A model generated the notes under the pieces. The model ran no database searches. It saw only the letters and a list, made by a program, of their open reading frames with translations, and was not told where the DNA came from. Below are positions 8,372 through 14,859 of a stretch of 45,462 nt of DNA, one piece after another. The stretch comes from Beijerinckiaceae bacterium. GTDB lineage: Bacteria > Pseudomonadota > Alphaproteobacteria > Rhizobiales > Beijerinckiaceae. Within the stretch, counting starts at the first letter, position 1. The number at the start of each line of letters is the position of its first letter. Both the position numbers and the translations under genes were made by a program. The DNA is taken from the NCBI GenBank assembly GCA_004298435.1, contig SCSF01000134.1, forward strand, positions 1 through 45,462. The letters run 5' to 3'.

Positions 8372-9470
8372 CTAGGAAACTCGCTGCGGCGCGTCAATGC
8401 GGCAGGAATGGTCTTGCCTGCTCTTTGCGCGGTTTCGCGAGCGGGTAAGGCCGTGTTCGGTCTTGCACCAGTGATAAGGCTGCGTCACCAGATCATAGAG
8501 GCTTGTCCATGCCGCCGCCGAGATGATCGCATAATAGATGGGCAGGAGAAGCAGCTTTCGCCACAGAAAGAAAAGCCCACGCCTTTTCATGCCGATGAGA
8601 ATGGGCGCAAGCACTGCGGCTGCGCCGCCCAGAAAGACTGAACTCCAGAGCGTCGCGAGCCCTACCTCGACGCCGCTTGAGGGCCAGAATGTCGTGCTGG
8701 CGAACAGCGAAAAGACCGGCAGGATGAGACACAGCGGCGCGCCGAGCGGCGCTATCACGCTCGACAGGAGGACAATCATCATGGCGGTCGCGCGCCAGAG
8801 TCCGGCCTCGCGCGCTAGGCGGCGCGGATTGCGGCAGAGCGTGGCGAGCGTCTGATACCAGCCCTTGCACCAGCGCCGCCTCTGCCCGAAGAAGGCTTTC
8901 AGACTGACGGGCGCTTCCTCATGTGTCGTCGCATCGAATGTTTCTGCGCAATAGCCGAAACGCGTGAGCCGGAAGCCGATGTCGGCATCTTCAGTGACAT
9001 TCCAGGCGTCCCAGCCTCCGATTTCGCGCAGAACTCTGGTCCTGAAATGGTTTGAAGTGCCTCCGAGCGGAAACGGCAGCCGCAGATCGGCCAATCCGAC
9101 GTTGATCACATCGAACAAGGCGGCATATTCGATGGCGAAGAGTTGCGGCAGCCATCCATCGGCAAGATTGTCGATCGCGAGCCGCGCCTGCAAGCAGGCG
9201 AGGCGGGGCGGCGCTTGTGCGAAGCGTTCCGCCGCCAGACGGAGTTGCCCGGGCTCCGGGATATCTTCCGCATCGAAAACCGTGACGAATTCGCCGCGCA
9301 GCAGAGGCAGGGCGACGTTCAACGCTCGCGGTTTGGTTCGTGGCTCGCCAGCCGGAGCCATAATAATTTCGTAGCCCGATGAAGGAATGCTTTGTTGCAG
9401 TGAGGCATGGGTCTCGTGGTCGTCCTCTTCGATCACAAATTTGATGTCGAGCTTGGCGCGCGGATAATCG
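8372..9470 (-). pseudogene. Family 2 glycosyltransferase, 3' fragment, interrupted by a transposon
   Basis: This is the catalytic C-terminal part of a processive GT2 membrane glycosyltransferase. It shows VFDAEDIPEP (the DxD-type metal/nucleotide-sugar site), NVTEDADIGFRL (TED) and FFGQRRRWCKGW (QxxRW), followed by several hydrophobic segments. The frame is open to the target duplication at 9463-9470, where it reads DYPRAKLDIKFVIEEDD; an in-frame ATG or alternative start near 9436 would make only a truncated protein. The 5' part is at 12996-13896. Joining the two through one copy of the 8-bp duplication gives exactly 1992 bases (664 codons) without a stop, so the gene was intact until the insertion. 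It probably made a surface polysaccharide. Confidence 0.85.
9463..9470. repeat. Target-site duplication, left copy (GATAATCG)
   Basis: The 8-base GATAATCG lies directly outside the left inverted repeat and is repeated exactly at 12996-13003 outside the right one. Eight bases is the duplication length known for the IS1595 family. Confidence 0.9.
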
Positions 9471-9493
9471 CGGTATTAGGCAGCAAACTCACC
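9471..9493 (+). repeat. Left terminal inverted repeat of the transposon
   Basis: It begins CGGTATTAGGCAGCAAACTC and matches the right repeat at 22 of 23 positions. Weaker similarity continues about 13 bases further inward (AGGGAGAAATGG against AGGAGAATCTGG). Confidence 0.9.
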
Positions 9494-9576
9494 AAGGGAG
9501 AAATGGCGTCCTATTAGCGAAGGCGTGAATTACCCTTCCTTATGAGAAAAGAAGCCAAATCTCGGATTTTTTCCGT

Positions 9577-9834
9577 CTATTTCAGCAACCGCGCCACTCC
9601 GCCGTGATGCGAGCAAGTGCCCGACGAATGCGGATGATGCGAAAAGCTCTGCGATCCATCCCGGCAGAGCGCCGTTGCACCAGCCAATGGATGATCCGCG
9701 CAACGCGGCCCATGAACTTCAGAGCCGTCAGAGCTGCGGTAATAGTTGTGAGACGAATGGCAGCTTGAAGGAACAGGCGAAGCGTAAGCTGTGCTGCTCA
9801 GAAGCAGAAATACAGCAATCCAAGCTTTCATCAT
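9577..9834 (-). CDS. Secreted DUF3761-family protein, transposon cargo
   Basis: An 85-residue protein with a clear signal peptide (MMKAWIAVFLLLSSTAYA, cleavage expected after AYA). The mature part ends in CRDGSQSFSHHPHSSGTCSHHGGV, the Cys/His pattern of DUF3761. Three or four cysteines suggest disulfides in the periplasm. The function of the family is unknown to me. It is the leftmost gene of the transposon, about 85 bases from the left inverted repeat, and points outward. Two adjacent ATGs (9834, 9831) are possible starts. Confidence 0.75.
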   Translation of the reverse strand: MMKAWIAVFLLLSSTAYASPVPSSCHSSHNYYRSSDGSEVHGPRCADHPLAGATALCRDGSQSFSHHPHSSGTCSHHGGVARLLK

Positions 9835-9919
9835 CGCAAATTTTCCCAGAACTTATGCCCGGTTATGTGAATCCCGAGGATTACCGCGCAAAACGTCTTT
9901 TTAACTATCGACTCGGTTT

Positions 9920-9938
9920 CGATTCGGAGTCCGAATCG
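9920..9938. repeat. Perfect 9-1-9 palindrome inside the transposon
   Basis: The arms CGATTCGGA and TCCGAATCG are separated by one base. It lies upstream of the DUF3761 gene and next to the tRNA-like sequences. It could be an operator or a hairpin; nothing decides between them. Confidence 0.5.
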
Positions 9939-10013
9939 CCTCAGTCATTCAGTGATTCGTGTCTGGAAGTTGAAACGGCCCGGATGATCGCTCATCGCGG
10001 GCCGTTCCTTTGT

Positions 10014-10087
10014 GGGGCTGGTAGGCCGGTGCCTAGGAACGATTTGCAGCGTCTCCCCTTGGGGTTCGACTCCCCCCAGATCCACCA
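10014..10087 (+). tRNA. tRNA-like sequence 1 (tmRNA- or tRNA-derived, probably not functional)
   Basis: The 3' part has tRNA geometry: a T-loop TTCGACT at 10065-10071 flanked by a GGGG/CCCC stem, then an acceptor strand CAGATCC and ACCA at 10084-10087. The 5' strand GGGGCTG at 10014-10020 pairs with the acceptor strand at six of seven positions. The D arm is too short and I find no proper anticodon arm. GGGGCTG with a terminal CCACCA resembles tmRNA ends. It could be a decayed tRNA/tmRNA copy or an old attachment site. Confidence 0.35.
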
Positions 10088-10116
10088 CTCCAGACATGAA
10101 GCCTGAAGCGTTATGT

Positions 10117-10186
10117 GGGGGCGGATGGTCGGGTCGCAGGTTGTCCACCCAGCACGCCCGCGGGTTCGAGTCCCGCCGCCTCCACC
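10117..10186 (+). tRNA. tRNA-like sequence 2 (probably not functional)
   Basis: GGGGGCG at 10117-10123 pairs with CGCCTCC at 10177-10183 over all seven positions (one G-U), and the sequence ends in ACC. A T-arm is present with loop TTCGAGT and a GCGGG/CCCGC stem. The total length is only about 70 bases, and the anticodon stem is not convincing. It may be a decayed tRNA, a tRNA-like structure used by the element, or a footprint of an earlier integrase event. It follows sequence 1 by 29 bases. Confidence 0.35.
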
Positions 10187-10220
10187 GCTCAGACTGAATC
10201 ACCAATCCCGCGCCCAGTCA

Positions 10221-10466
10221 CTAGGCTTTTTGGCCTGTTTGTGTTTTGCGAGGAAAGGTAATGCCTAATGCGTTTTCATCATCGACAAAGGCGGCACCTT
10301 GCGCCTCCAGAACAGCTTGAATTGCCGCTAGATTATTCGCGATCGGCGTCCGCCGTCCCGCTTCAAAGTCCCGTATCGTTGAACTTCCGACGCTCGCGGC
10401 GCTGGCAAGATCGTCCTGCGACAATCCCAACCACGCCCTCGCGGCTCGACATTGTTCCGGTGTCAT
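10221..10466 (-). CDS. XRE-family transcriptional regulator, transposon-borne
   Basis: An 81-residue protein that is essentially one Cro/C1-type helix-turn-helix: [20 protein letters not shown], then [14 protein letters not shown], the recognition-helix region of the fold. The ATG at 10466 is preferred to an upstream in-frame start at 10529, because the family normally starts with [10 protein letters not shown] and a sigma70-like promoter (TTGACG, 17 bases, TATCTG) ends just before it, implying a leaderless transcript. It is divergent from the transposase. Their shared palindrome at 10496-10516 is the likely operator, so the protein probably represses both itself and transposition. Confidence 0.85.
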   Translation of the reverse strand: MTPEQCRAARAWLGLSQDDLASAASVGSSTIRDFEAGRRTPIANNLAAIQAVLEAQGAAFVDDENALGITFPRKTQTGQKA

Positions 10467-10472
10467 GCAACC

Positions 10473-10501
10473 CAGATACAAAGAATAATCACCAACGTCA
10501 A
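10473..10501 (-). promoter_or_regulatory. Sigma70-like promoter of the XRE regulator
   Basis: On the minus strand a -35 TTGACG (10501-10496), a 17-base spacer and a -10 TATCTG (10478-10473) are seen. Transcription would begin at about 10466, the A of the start codon, so the message is probably leaderless. Confidence 0.6.
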
Positions 10502-10516
10502 CGATTTTCGTTGACG
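10496..10516. promoter_or_regulatory. Palindromic operator shared by regulator and transposase
   Basis: Perfect arms CGTCAACGA and TCGTTGACG are separated by TTT. Each arm contains a TTGACG -35 box, one for each direction. A dimer bound here would block RNA polymerase on both promoters at once. That the bound protein is the XRE regulator next to it is inferred. Confidence 0.65.
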
Positions 10517-10539
10517 CCAACGCTTTCAACGCTTATCAA
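10511..10539 (+). promoter_or_regulatory. Sigma70-like promoter of the transposase
   Basis: A -35 TTGACG (10511-10516), a 17-base spacer and a -10 TATCAA (10534-10539) lie just upstream of the transposase start at 10566. Confidence 0.6.
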
Positions 10540-10566
10540 TGAGGTCAACGGAAAACGTTGGCCTCA
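10540..10566 (+). promoter_or_regulatory. Inverted repeat overlapping the transposase start codon
   Basis: The arms TGAGGTCAACG and CGTTGGCCTCA (10 of 11 complementary, plus a possible G-U) flank a five-base loop. The repeat ends on the first base of the transposase ATG. It could be a second operator, since it also carries the TCAACG half-site, or an RNA hairpin that hides the start of translation. Confidence 0.55.
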
Positions 10567-11537
10567 TGTCTCAGCACTTCCTCCTTTCCTCTGCCGCACG
10601 TTCGCTCAGCTTGGCGAAGGTCGCGCGCATGTCAGAGGACGAAGCTCGGGACGCCTTCCGTCTCATTCGGTGGTCAGCTACAGACGGCAACCCGGTCTGC
10701 CCGCATTGCCAATGCGCTGCGGTTTACACCTATAAGGCGCGCCCGCTGTTCAAGTGCAAAGCCTGTAGCCATCAATTCAGCGTCACCTCCGGCACGATCT
10801 TCGCCAGCCGCAAACTGCCGGTTTCGACCTATCTTCTCGCCATTGCGATCTTCGTAAACGGCGCGAAAGGCCACAGCGCTTTGCAGCTCTCCCGCGATCT
10901 GGACGTGCAATATAAGACCGCTTTCGTCCTCTCGCATAAAATCCGCGAAGCGCTTGCCGATGAAATGCAGGACGAAACCGTTTCCGGCACGGTCGAGGTA
11001 GATGGTGCTTACTTTGGCGGTTATGTGAAGCCCTCGAATTACAAAGAGAACCGCCACGATCGCCGCCTTGCGATCAATCAAAATGGCAAGCGCCGCGTGG
11101 TCGTCATCATGCGCGAACGCGAAGGCCGAACGCTTCCTTTCGTGTTCCACTCAGAGGCCGCATCACTGACGACTATCGAAGCCCGCGTTGATGCTGCCGC
11201 GACCATTCATGCCGACGAAGCGGCGCATTGGGATCGCTTACACGCCCGCTATCTGACAAAGCGCATCAATCACGAATGGGCCTATTCAGACGAAGGCGCT
11301 TGCACCAACCAAGCTGAAAGCTTTTTCTCTCGCCTTCGCCGGGCCGAGATCGGGACGCATCACCATATCGCCGGGCCGTATCTCATGGCCTATTCCCGTG
11401 AAATGGCGTGGCGCGAAAACAACCGCCGTGTCTCGAATGGAGCGCAGTACCTCATGGCTGCGTCGGCGGCTCTTGCTCATCCGGTTTCGCGCCAGTGGAA
11501 GGGTTATTGGAAAAAGGGTTTGGTTAAGCAGCCTTAG
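10566..11537 (+). CDS. IS1595-family transposase (ISXO2-like)
   Basis: A 323-residue transposase. It has an N-terminal zinc ribbon (C45-x2-C48 and C64-x2-C67, in NPVCPHCQC and FKCKACSHQF) and then the DDE-type core: D146 in VEVDGAYFGG, D217 in IHADEAAHW, and N248 in ACTNQAESFFSRLRR. This is the arrangement known for the IS1595 family. The start at 10566 (MSQHFLLSSAAR) is the usual family start and follows the promoter above; an in-frame start at 10539 would lie in the -10 region. It appears full length with no frameshift. Its 3' end overlaps a convergent cargo gene by 14 bases. Confidence 0.95.
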   Translation: MSQHFLLSSAARSLSLAKVARMSEDEARDAFRLIRWSATDGNPVCPHCQCAAVYTYKARPLFKCKACSHQFSVTSGTIFASRKLPVSTYLLAIAIFVNGAKGHSALQLSRDLDVQYKTAFVLSHKIREALADEMQDETVSGTVEVDGAYFGGYVKPSNYKENRHDRRLAINQNGKRRVVVIMREREGRTLPFVFHSEAASLTTIEARVDAAATIHADEAAHWDRLHARYLTKRINHEWAYSDEGACTNQAESFFSRLRRAEIGTHHHIAGPYLMAYSREMAWRENNRRVSNGAQYLMAASAALAHPVSRQWKGYWKKGLVKQP

Positions 11538-12069
11538 ATTGAGGCATGTGAAGATAACGTCCTTTTTGATCAATGGCCCTTGTAAGCACCGAGGCCGTCG
11601 ATAAGGGCGAGAGCACAGTTCCATATAATATCATTCGACCAGCCATTATAACCGGCAGGAACACAACAAATTCTGCACAGACGAGAGTCGACAAGATTGG
11701 GTTGTTGGCAAACATGACAATAGTATGCGCCTGATCCAAATCCTCATATTCAGTCCGAAGCGCCAAATCCGAAATGTGAAATTCGCGTTCCGCATTTTCA
11801 AAGAAACGGCGATTAAGCAGCGCGATGATGGAAAAAAAAGGCATCGCCAAAAGAGAGGCAAGCAGAATTCGCCGCGCGCCAAACGCTGTGTCGAGCATGA
11901 GATGGATCTGCTCTTTCACCGAATCTGAAAGATTATTCTCTGCAAGAAGCTCTTCACCTTTTACGGCGATCTTCAACCGTAACGGTTGCACAACTCGCTT
12001 TAACCGTCGAGACGACCATGCCAAAAAGATCAACACGGCTGGGATAAGGAGGGGATAGAACTGTGCCAT
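11524..12069 (-). CDS. Unrecognised membrane protein, transposon cargo
   Basis: A 181-residue protein with at least three hydrophobic segments: residues 5-18 (YPLLIPAVLIFLAW), about 68-85 (RILLASLLAMPFFSIIALL) and about 122-148 (near AEFVVFLPVIMAGRMILYG). A charged helical stretch between the first two could face the cytoplasm. I do not recognise the family. The ATG at 12069 overlaps the stop of the upstream gene by one base (TGATG), so the two are coupled. The coding region is more A/T-rich than the host genes, in keeping with foreign origin. Confidence 0.6.
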   Translation of the reverse strand: MAQFYPLLIPAVLIFLAWSSRRLKRVVQPLRLKIAVKGEELLAENNLSDSVKEQIHLMLDTAFGARRILLASLLAMPFFSIIALLNRRFFENAEREFHISDLALRTEYEDLDQAHTIVMFANNPILSTLVCAEFVVFLPVIMAGRMILYGTVLSPLSTASVLTRAIDQKGRYLHMPQSKAA

Positions 12070-12404
12070 CAACCTTCTCCGCGCTTCTCTGAAGAATCGT
12101 CATTATGAGGACTCGGGAGGCGCAACGATAATTGCACTGTAGCGTTCCGGCGTCCCTTACCGAATTCGTGCTTCATCCTTCGCATATCAACTGAAGTGCG
12201 CCCAAAAATCCATAGGGCCACCAATAATCCTATTATCGAGATCGTAAATAATATGGGATGGCTGGATCCCCAAATCAGCCAGTCGTCGAATATCGCCCGG
12301 CAAAAGGCTAGGAAGTGGTCGAACGCTTGAATTGTAAGCTGTATTTCGCCCCCAGCCTTGGAGACATGAATATCAATTCCGCCCCCGCCCGGTTGCCCAT
12401 CCAC
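12069..12404 (-). CDS. Unrecognised small membrane protein, transposon cargo
   Basis: A 111-residue protein with one strong hydrophobic segment (HPILFTISIIGLLVALWIFG, about residues 49-68), a short acidic/aromatic stretch before it and a basic tail after it (RRMKHEFGKGRR). The likely start is the GTG at 12404. It is translationally coupled to the downstream membrane protein, so the pair may form one complex. No domain is recognised. A signalling, transport or toxin/immunity role cannot be chosen from sequence alone. Confidence 0.5.
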   Translation of the reverse strand: MDGQPGGGGIDIHVSKAGGEIQLTIQAFDHFLAFCRAIFDDWLIWGSSHPILFTISIIGLLVALWIFGRTSVDMRRMKHEFGKGRRNATVQLSLRLPSPHNDDSSEKRGEG

Positions 12405-12468
12405 CTCACGATCCTTCGCCTAGAGCTATGCTTTAGACGATTTAGGATGATTTGCGTAAGTTTTACAA

Positions 12469-12927
12469 TCAAATTTGTGAAATGGCTTGGGCCTCAATTT
12501 GCCGTGATTCCCACACCCTCACCCCGCCGCGCTTCCCGCCGCTCCCTACGCCACCCCGCTTCCATTGCATCGAAAGCGATTGAACCACGCGGAACGCGAC
12601 GGCCTTGCGCAGCACGGCGTCGGTTTCGTCCAGTCCCTTTGCCCGTATGACGGCCCGCGCCAGTTCCCGCGTGTCTAGGCCCTCTGGAGCCGCCGCAAGA
12701 GCCTCTTTGCAAATCCTGGTTATCTCGCCGCGCCGGAATAGCCGGGACGTGTCGGCATGGACCGGAAAGACCTCTACCGCCCCGTTCAACTCGAATAGTC
12801 GCATGGTCGCGTTGACGTGCATCAAGTCATGCCGGGCAGCTTCGATTTTCCCTTCGTACGCCTTGATGATGCGCTCCAGCTCATCGCGCTTGGATCGAAG
12901 TGTGTTGACGACTTGAGGGTCTGCCAT
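12469..12927 (-). CDS. Coiled-coil protein with a winged-helix-like domain, transposon cargo
   Basis: A 152-residue protein. The N-terminus (residues 1-50) is a heptad-like helix containing LRSKRDELERIIKAYEGKIE. The middle (about 66-120) reads RGEITRICKEAL, LDTRELARAVIRAKGLDE and AVLRKAVAFRVVQSL, which looks like a small helix-turn-helix fold. I have no firm family name, though similar sequences are familiar from alphaproteobacterial genomes. It is the rightmost gene of the transposon, starting about 45 bases from the right inverted repeat, and could be an accessory DNA-binding protein of the element. That role is inference. Confidence 0.6.
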   Translation of the reverse strand: MADPQVVNTLRSKRDELERIIKAYEGKIEAARHDLMHVNATMRLFELNGAVEVFPVHADTSRLFRRGEITRICKEALAAAPEGLDTRELARAVIRAKGLDETDAVLRKAVAFRVVQSLSMQWKRGGVGSGGKRGGVRVWESRQIEAQAISQI

Positions 12928-12972
12928 CCCGCCATTGTCGCGGATCGCGGCGGCTCAGGCCAGATTCTCCTA

Positions 12973-12995
12973 GGTGAGTTTGCTGCCTAATGCCG
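12973..12995 (-). repeat. Right terminal inverted repeat of the transposon
   Basis: Read on the minus strand it begins CGGCATTAGGCAGCAAACTC and matches the left repeat at 22 of 23 positions. Its outer end touches the duplicated GATAATCG. Confidence 0.9.
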
Positions 12996-13003
12996 GATAA
13001 TCG
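12996..13003. repeat. Target-site duplication, right copy (GATAATCG)
   Basis: Identical to 9463-9470. The host gene reads CTCGATTATCCG (LDYP) across this point once the element is removed. Confidence 0.9.
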
Positions 13004-13896
13004 AGCCGTTCCAGAGCTGCGATGAGTTGCGGCACGATTCGCGCCTCGCGGTAGAGCGCGATCACGATGGAATAATAAGGCAGCGCGGAATCGCAGAGCG
13101 GTCGCTGCGTGATGGCCAGAGGATCGAGGGTTGCAGCGCTTGCCAGAAGGCGCAGCATCACGATTGCGAAAAAGCAGATGCACAGGAGCAGCGCCCACAA
13201 GCCGCAAACACCGGCGGCTGCCAGGGCCAGCACGCCACAATAAAAAAGCGGCCTTCTGCCGTCTGGATGGTTCGTTCGGGCCAACTTGCGCGCGCTGAGC
13301 GCAGGATCGAGCGACGTCAGCGCGAAGCTTGCATCGTGCGCCACCCGCGCTTTGAACGTTTCCTGAATCAATCCGGCAAAATGCGTGGGCGTGGTGATCG
13401 CGAAGCGGCCCCGAAGATCACCACGATAAGCGCTCAGGATCAGACTTGTGATGGCGGCCTCGCGGGGTGCAAGCAGAAAACCGCCTTGCGATCCGGCCAA
13501 AGGCGCTACGCCTGCATGAATTATATCCGGATAGCAGGCGACCGGGCTGATCGTCGCTTCTCCTTCGAGAAAAGGCAGGCGGAGGTGGCGCGCCAGCGAA
13601 CGGTAGAAATGCGATTCCGAAACCATGCCGCCAGCGAGCAAAGCCGCAGCGGCGCTCACACCCTGATATTTTGCAGTGGCGAGCGCGACGCTGAGGACGC
13701 GGGGTGCAACGTCATAATGGGCGAGGAAGGCGATATCCGTCGGCCAGCCGGAATTCGTGGAAGATCGGTTTGCAGCAGTATCCGCGCGGTTGCGCGGCGA
13801 CAGGCCATGTTCCGGCCGGGATAGATTATTCCTGTTCGCGCCGGCGTTCGGGCGCGATACACTTCCACCACGCGGTGGATCGGCTTCATCGTACAT
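12996..13896 (-). pseudogene. Family 2 glycosyltransferase, 5' fragment, interrupted by a transposon
   Basis: This is the N-terminal 300 codons of the split GT2 gene. It starts with a low-complexity leader, followed by a domain (FLAHYDVAPRVLSVALATAK to LRLPFLEG, about residues 55-105) that resembles the N-terminal domain of GspE-type ATPases, also found on some rhizobial glycosyltransferases. Then come a transmembrane region (YCGVLALAAAGVCGLWALLL) and the start of the GT-A fold (YYSIVIALYREARIVPQLI). The frame now runs into the inverted repeat and stops at 12970. The ATG at 13896 is chosen (MYDEADPP); a GTG at 13944 would add 16 residues. The 3' part is at 8372-9470. Confidence 0.85.
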
Positions 13897-14003
13897 GGGG
13901 ATCTTACGCAGAAGAAACGCGGACACGAGACGCTCGGCAGACACACGCCGGGCCGGGTAAGGTTAAGCAAATATTTCTACGGCGGCAATTCGGGATTGGG
14001 CTG

Positions 14004-14843
14004 ATGCGGCTCCTGCAACTGTGTTTTTTTGCGCTCGTTCTGGTTGTTGCGCCGGCAATCGCGCGAAGCGCCGAACACAACGCCATTTTCGTTCCGAGCT
14101 TCTTCGATCCGCATCATCATCCAGCCAAGCCGGACATGACCGGGCTGAACAGCATCAGATTCGTAACGGAGGATGATTATCCGCCATTCCACTTCGCCTT
14201 GCCTGATGGAACGCTCGCGGGTTTCGATGTCGATCTCGCGCGCGCGATCTGCGAGGAACTCAAGGTCGCCTGCACCATTCAGGTGCGTCGCTTCGATCTT
14301 CTGGCGGCGGCGATCGATGACAATCAGGCGGATGCTCTGCTCGCGGCGCTGCGGATCGATGCGCAAAACCGCAAGCGCTTCGATTTCACCGCGCCCTATT
14401 ACGCGACGCCAGCGCGTTTCGTGACGAGCGCGAAAAGCACACTTGTCGCGACGCCTGAAGGTCTCGCTGGCAAAACTGTGGGCGTCGTCGCGAAGACCGC
14501 GCAGGAGGCCTATCTCACAACATTCTTTCCCAAGGTGAAGCGCAAGAGCTACCCGACGCGCGCCGCCCTGCGCGCCGCGTTGCGCAAGGGCGAGATCGAC
14601 GCTTTTTTCGATGACGCAATCAGCTCGGCCTTCTGGATCGCGGGAACAGACTCACATGGCTGCTGCGCCTTCCGCGGCGGGCCTTATACCGAGAGCCGGT
14701 ATTTTGGCGAAGGTGTCGGGATCGCGGTGAAGAAGGGCAATAAGCAGTTGCGCGATGCGCTGAATTACGCGCTGGCGGCCTTGTCCGCCAAGGGCGTCTA
14801 CACCGATCTTTATCTGAAATATTTTCCGATCGGCTTTTATTGA
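14004..14843 (+). CDS. Extracellular solute-binding protein, family 3 (amino-acid type), orphan
   Basis: A 279-residue periplasmic binding protein. A signal peptide is present (RLLQLCFFALVLVVAPAIARSA). The mature part starts SIRFVTEDDYPPFHFALPDG and GFDVDLARAICEEL, the hallmark of the polar amino-acid binding family, and continues with QADALLAALRI and FDFTAPYYATPARFV. The ATG at 14004 is used; the frame is open further upstream but only the 14004 start puts the signal peptide at the N-terminus. No permease or ATPase gene accompanies it, so it either serves a distant transporter or has a non-transport role. It is divergent from the interrupted glycosyltransferase. Confidence 0.85.
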   Translation: MRLLQLCFFALVLVVAPAIARSAEHNAIFVPSFFDPHHHPAKPDMTGLNSIRFVTEDDYPPFHFALPDGTLAGFDVDLARAICEELKVACTIQVRRFDLLAAAIDDNQADALLAALRIDAQNRKRFDFTAPYYATPARFVTSAKSTLVATPEGLAGKTVGVVAKTAQEAYLTTFFPKVKRKSYPTRAALRAALRKGEIDAFFDDAISSAFWIAGTDSHGCCAFRGGPYTESRYFGEGVGIAVKKGNKQLRDALNYALAALSAKGVYTDLYLKYFPIGFY

Positions 14844-14859
14844 GCGCAGCGCTTCTATC

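Larger units (their letters stand above)
9471..12995. mobile_element. IS1595-family transposon with cargo genes, 3525 bp
   Basis: The element is bounded by 23-base inverted repeats with one mismatch: 9471-9493 begins CGGTATTAGGCAGCAAACTC, and the complement of 12973-12995 begins CGGCATTAGGCAGCAAACTC. A perfect 8-bp target duplication flanks them. Inside are a DUF3761 secreted protein, two tRNA-like sequences, an XRE repressor, an IS1595 transposase, two overlapping membrane proteins and a coiled-coil protein. The IS1595 family is known to include members that carry passenger genes; this one is well above a basic single-gene insertion sequence in size. Inverted repeats, target duplication, transposase and interrupted host gene are all intact, which suggests recent insertion. 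Part of the cargo (about 11600-12480) looks more A/T-rich than the host genes. Confidence 0.92.

Noticed and set aside
9675-10106. Plus-strand frame of 143 codons in the transposon
   Set aside because: It is antisense to the DUF3761 gene, which has a signal peptide and a known domain.
9945-10205. Minus-strand frame translating to a WRRRDSNPRA-type protein
   Set aside because: This is the typical artefact seen when a tRNA-like sequence is translated antisense. The region is better read as two tRNA-like sequences.
13027-13824. Plus-strand frame of 265 codons
   Set aside because: It is antisense to the glycosyltransferase 5' part; composition is that of a shadow frame.
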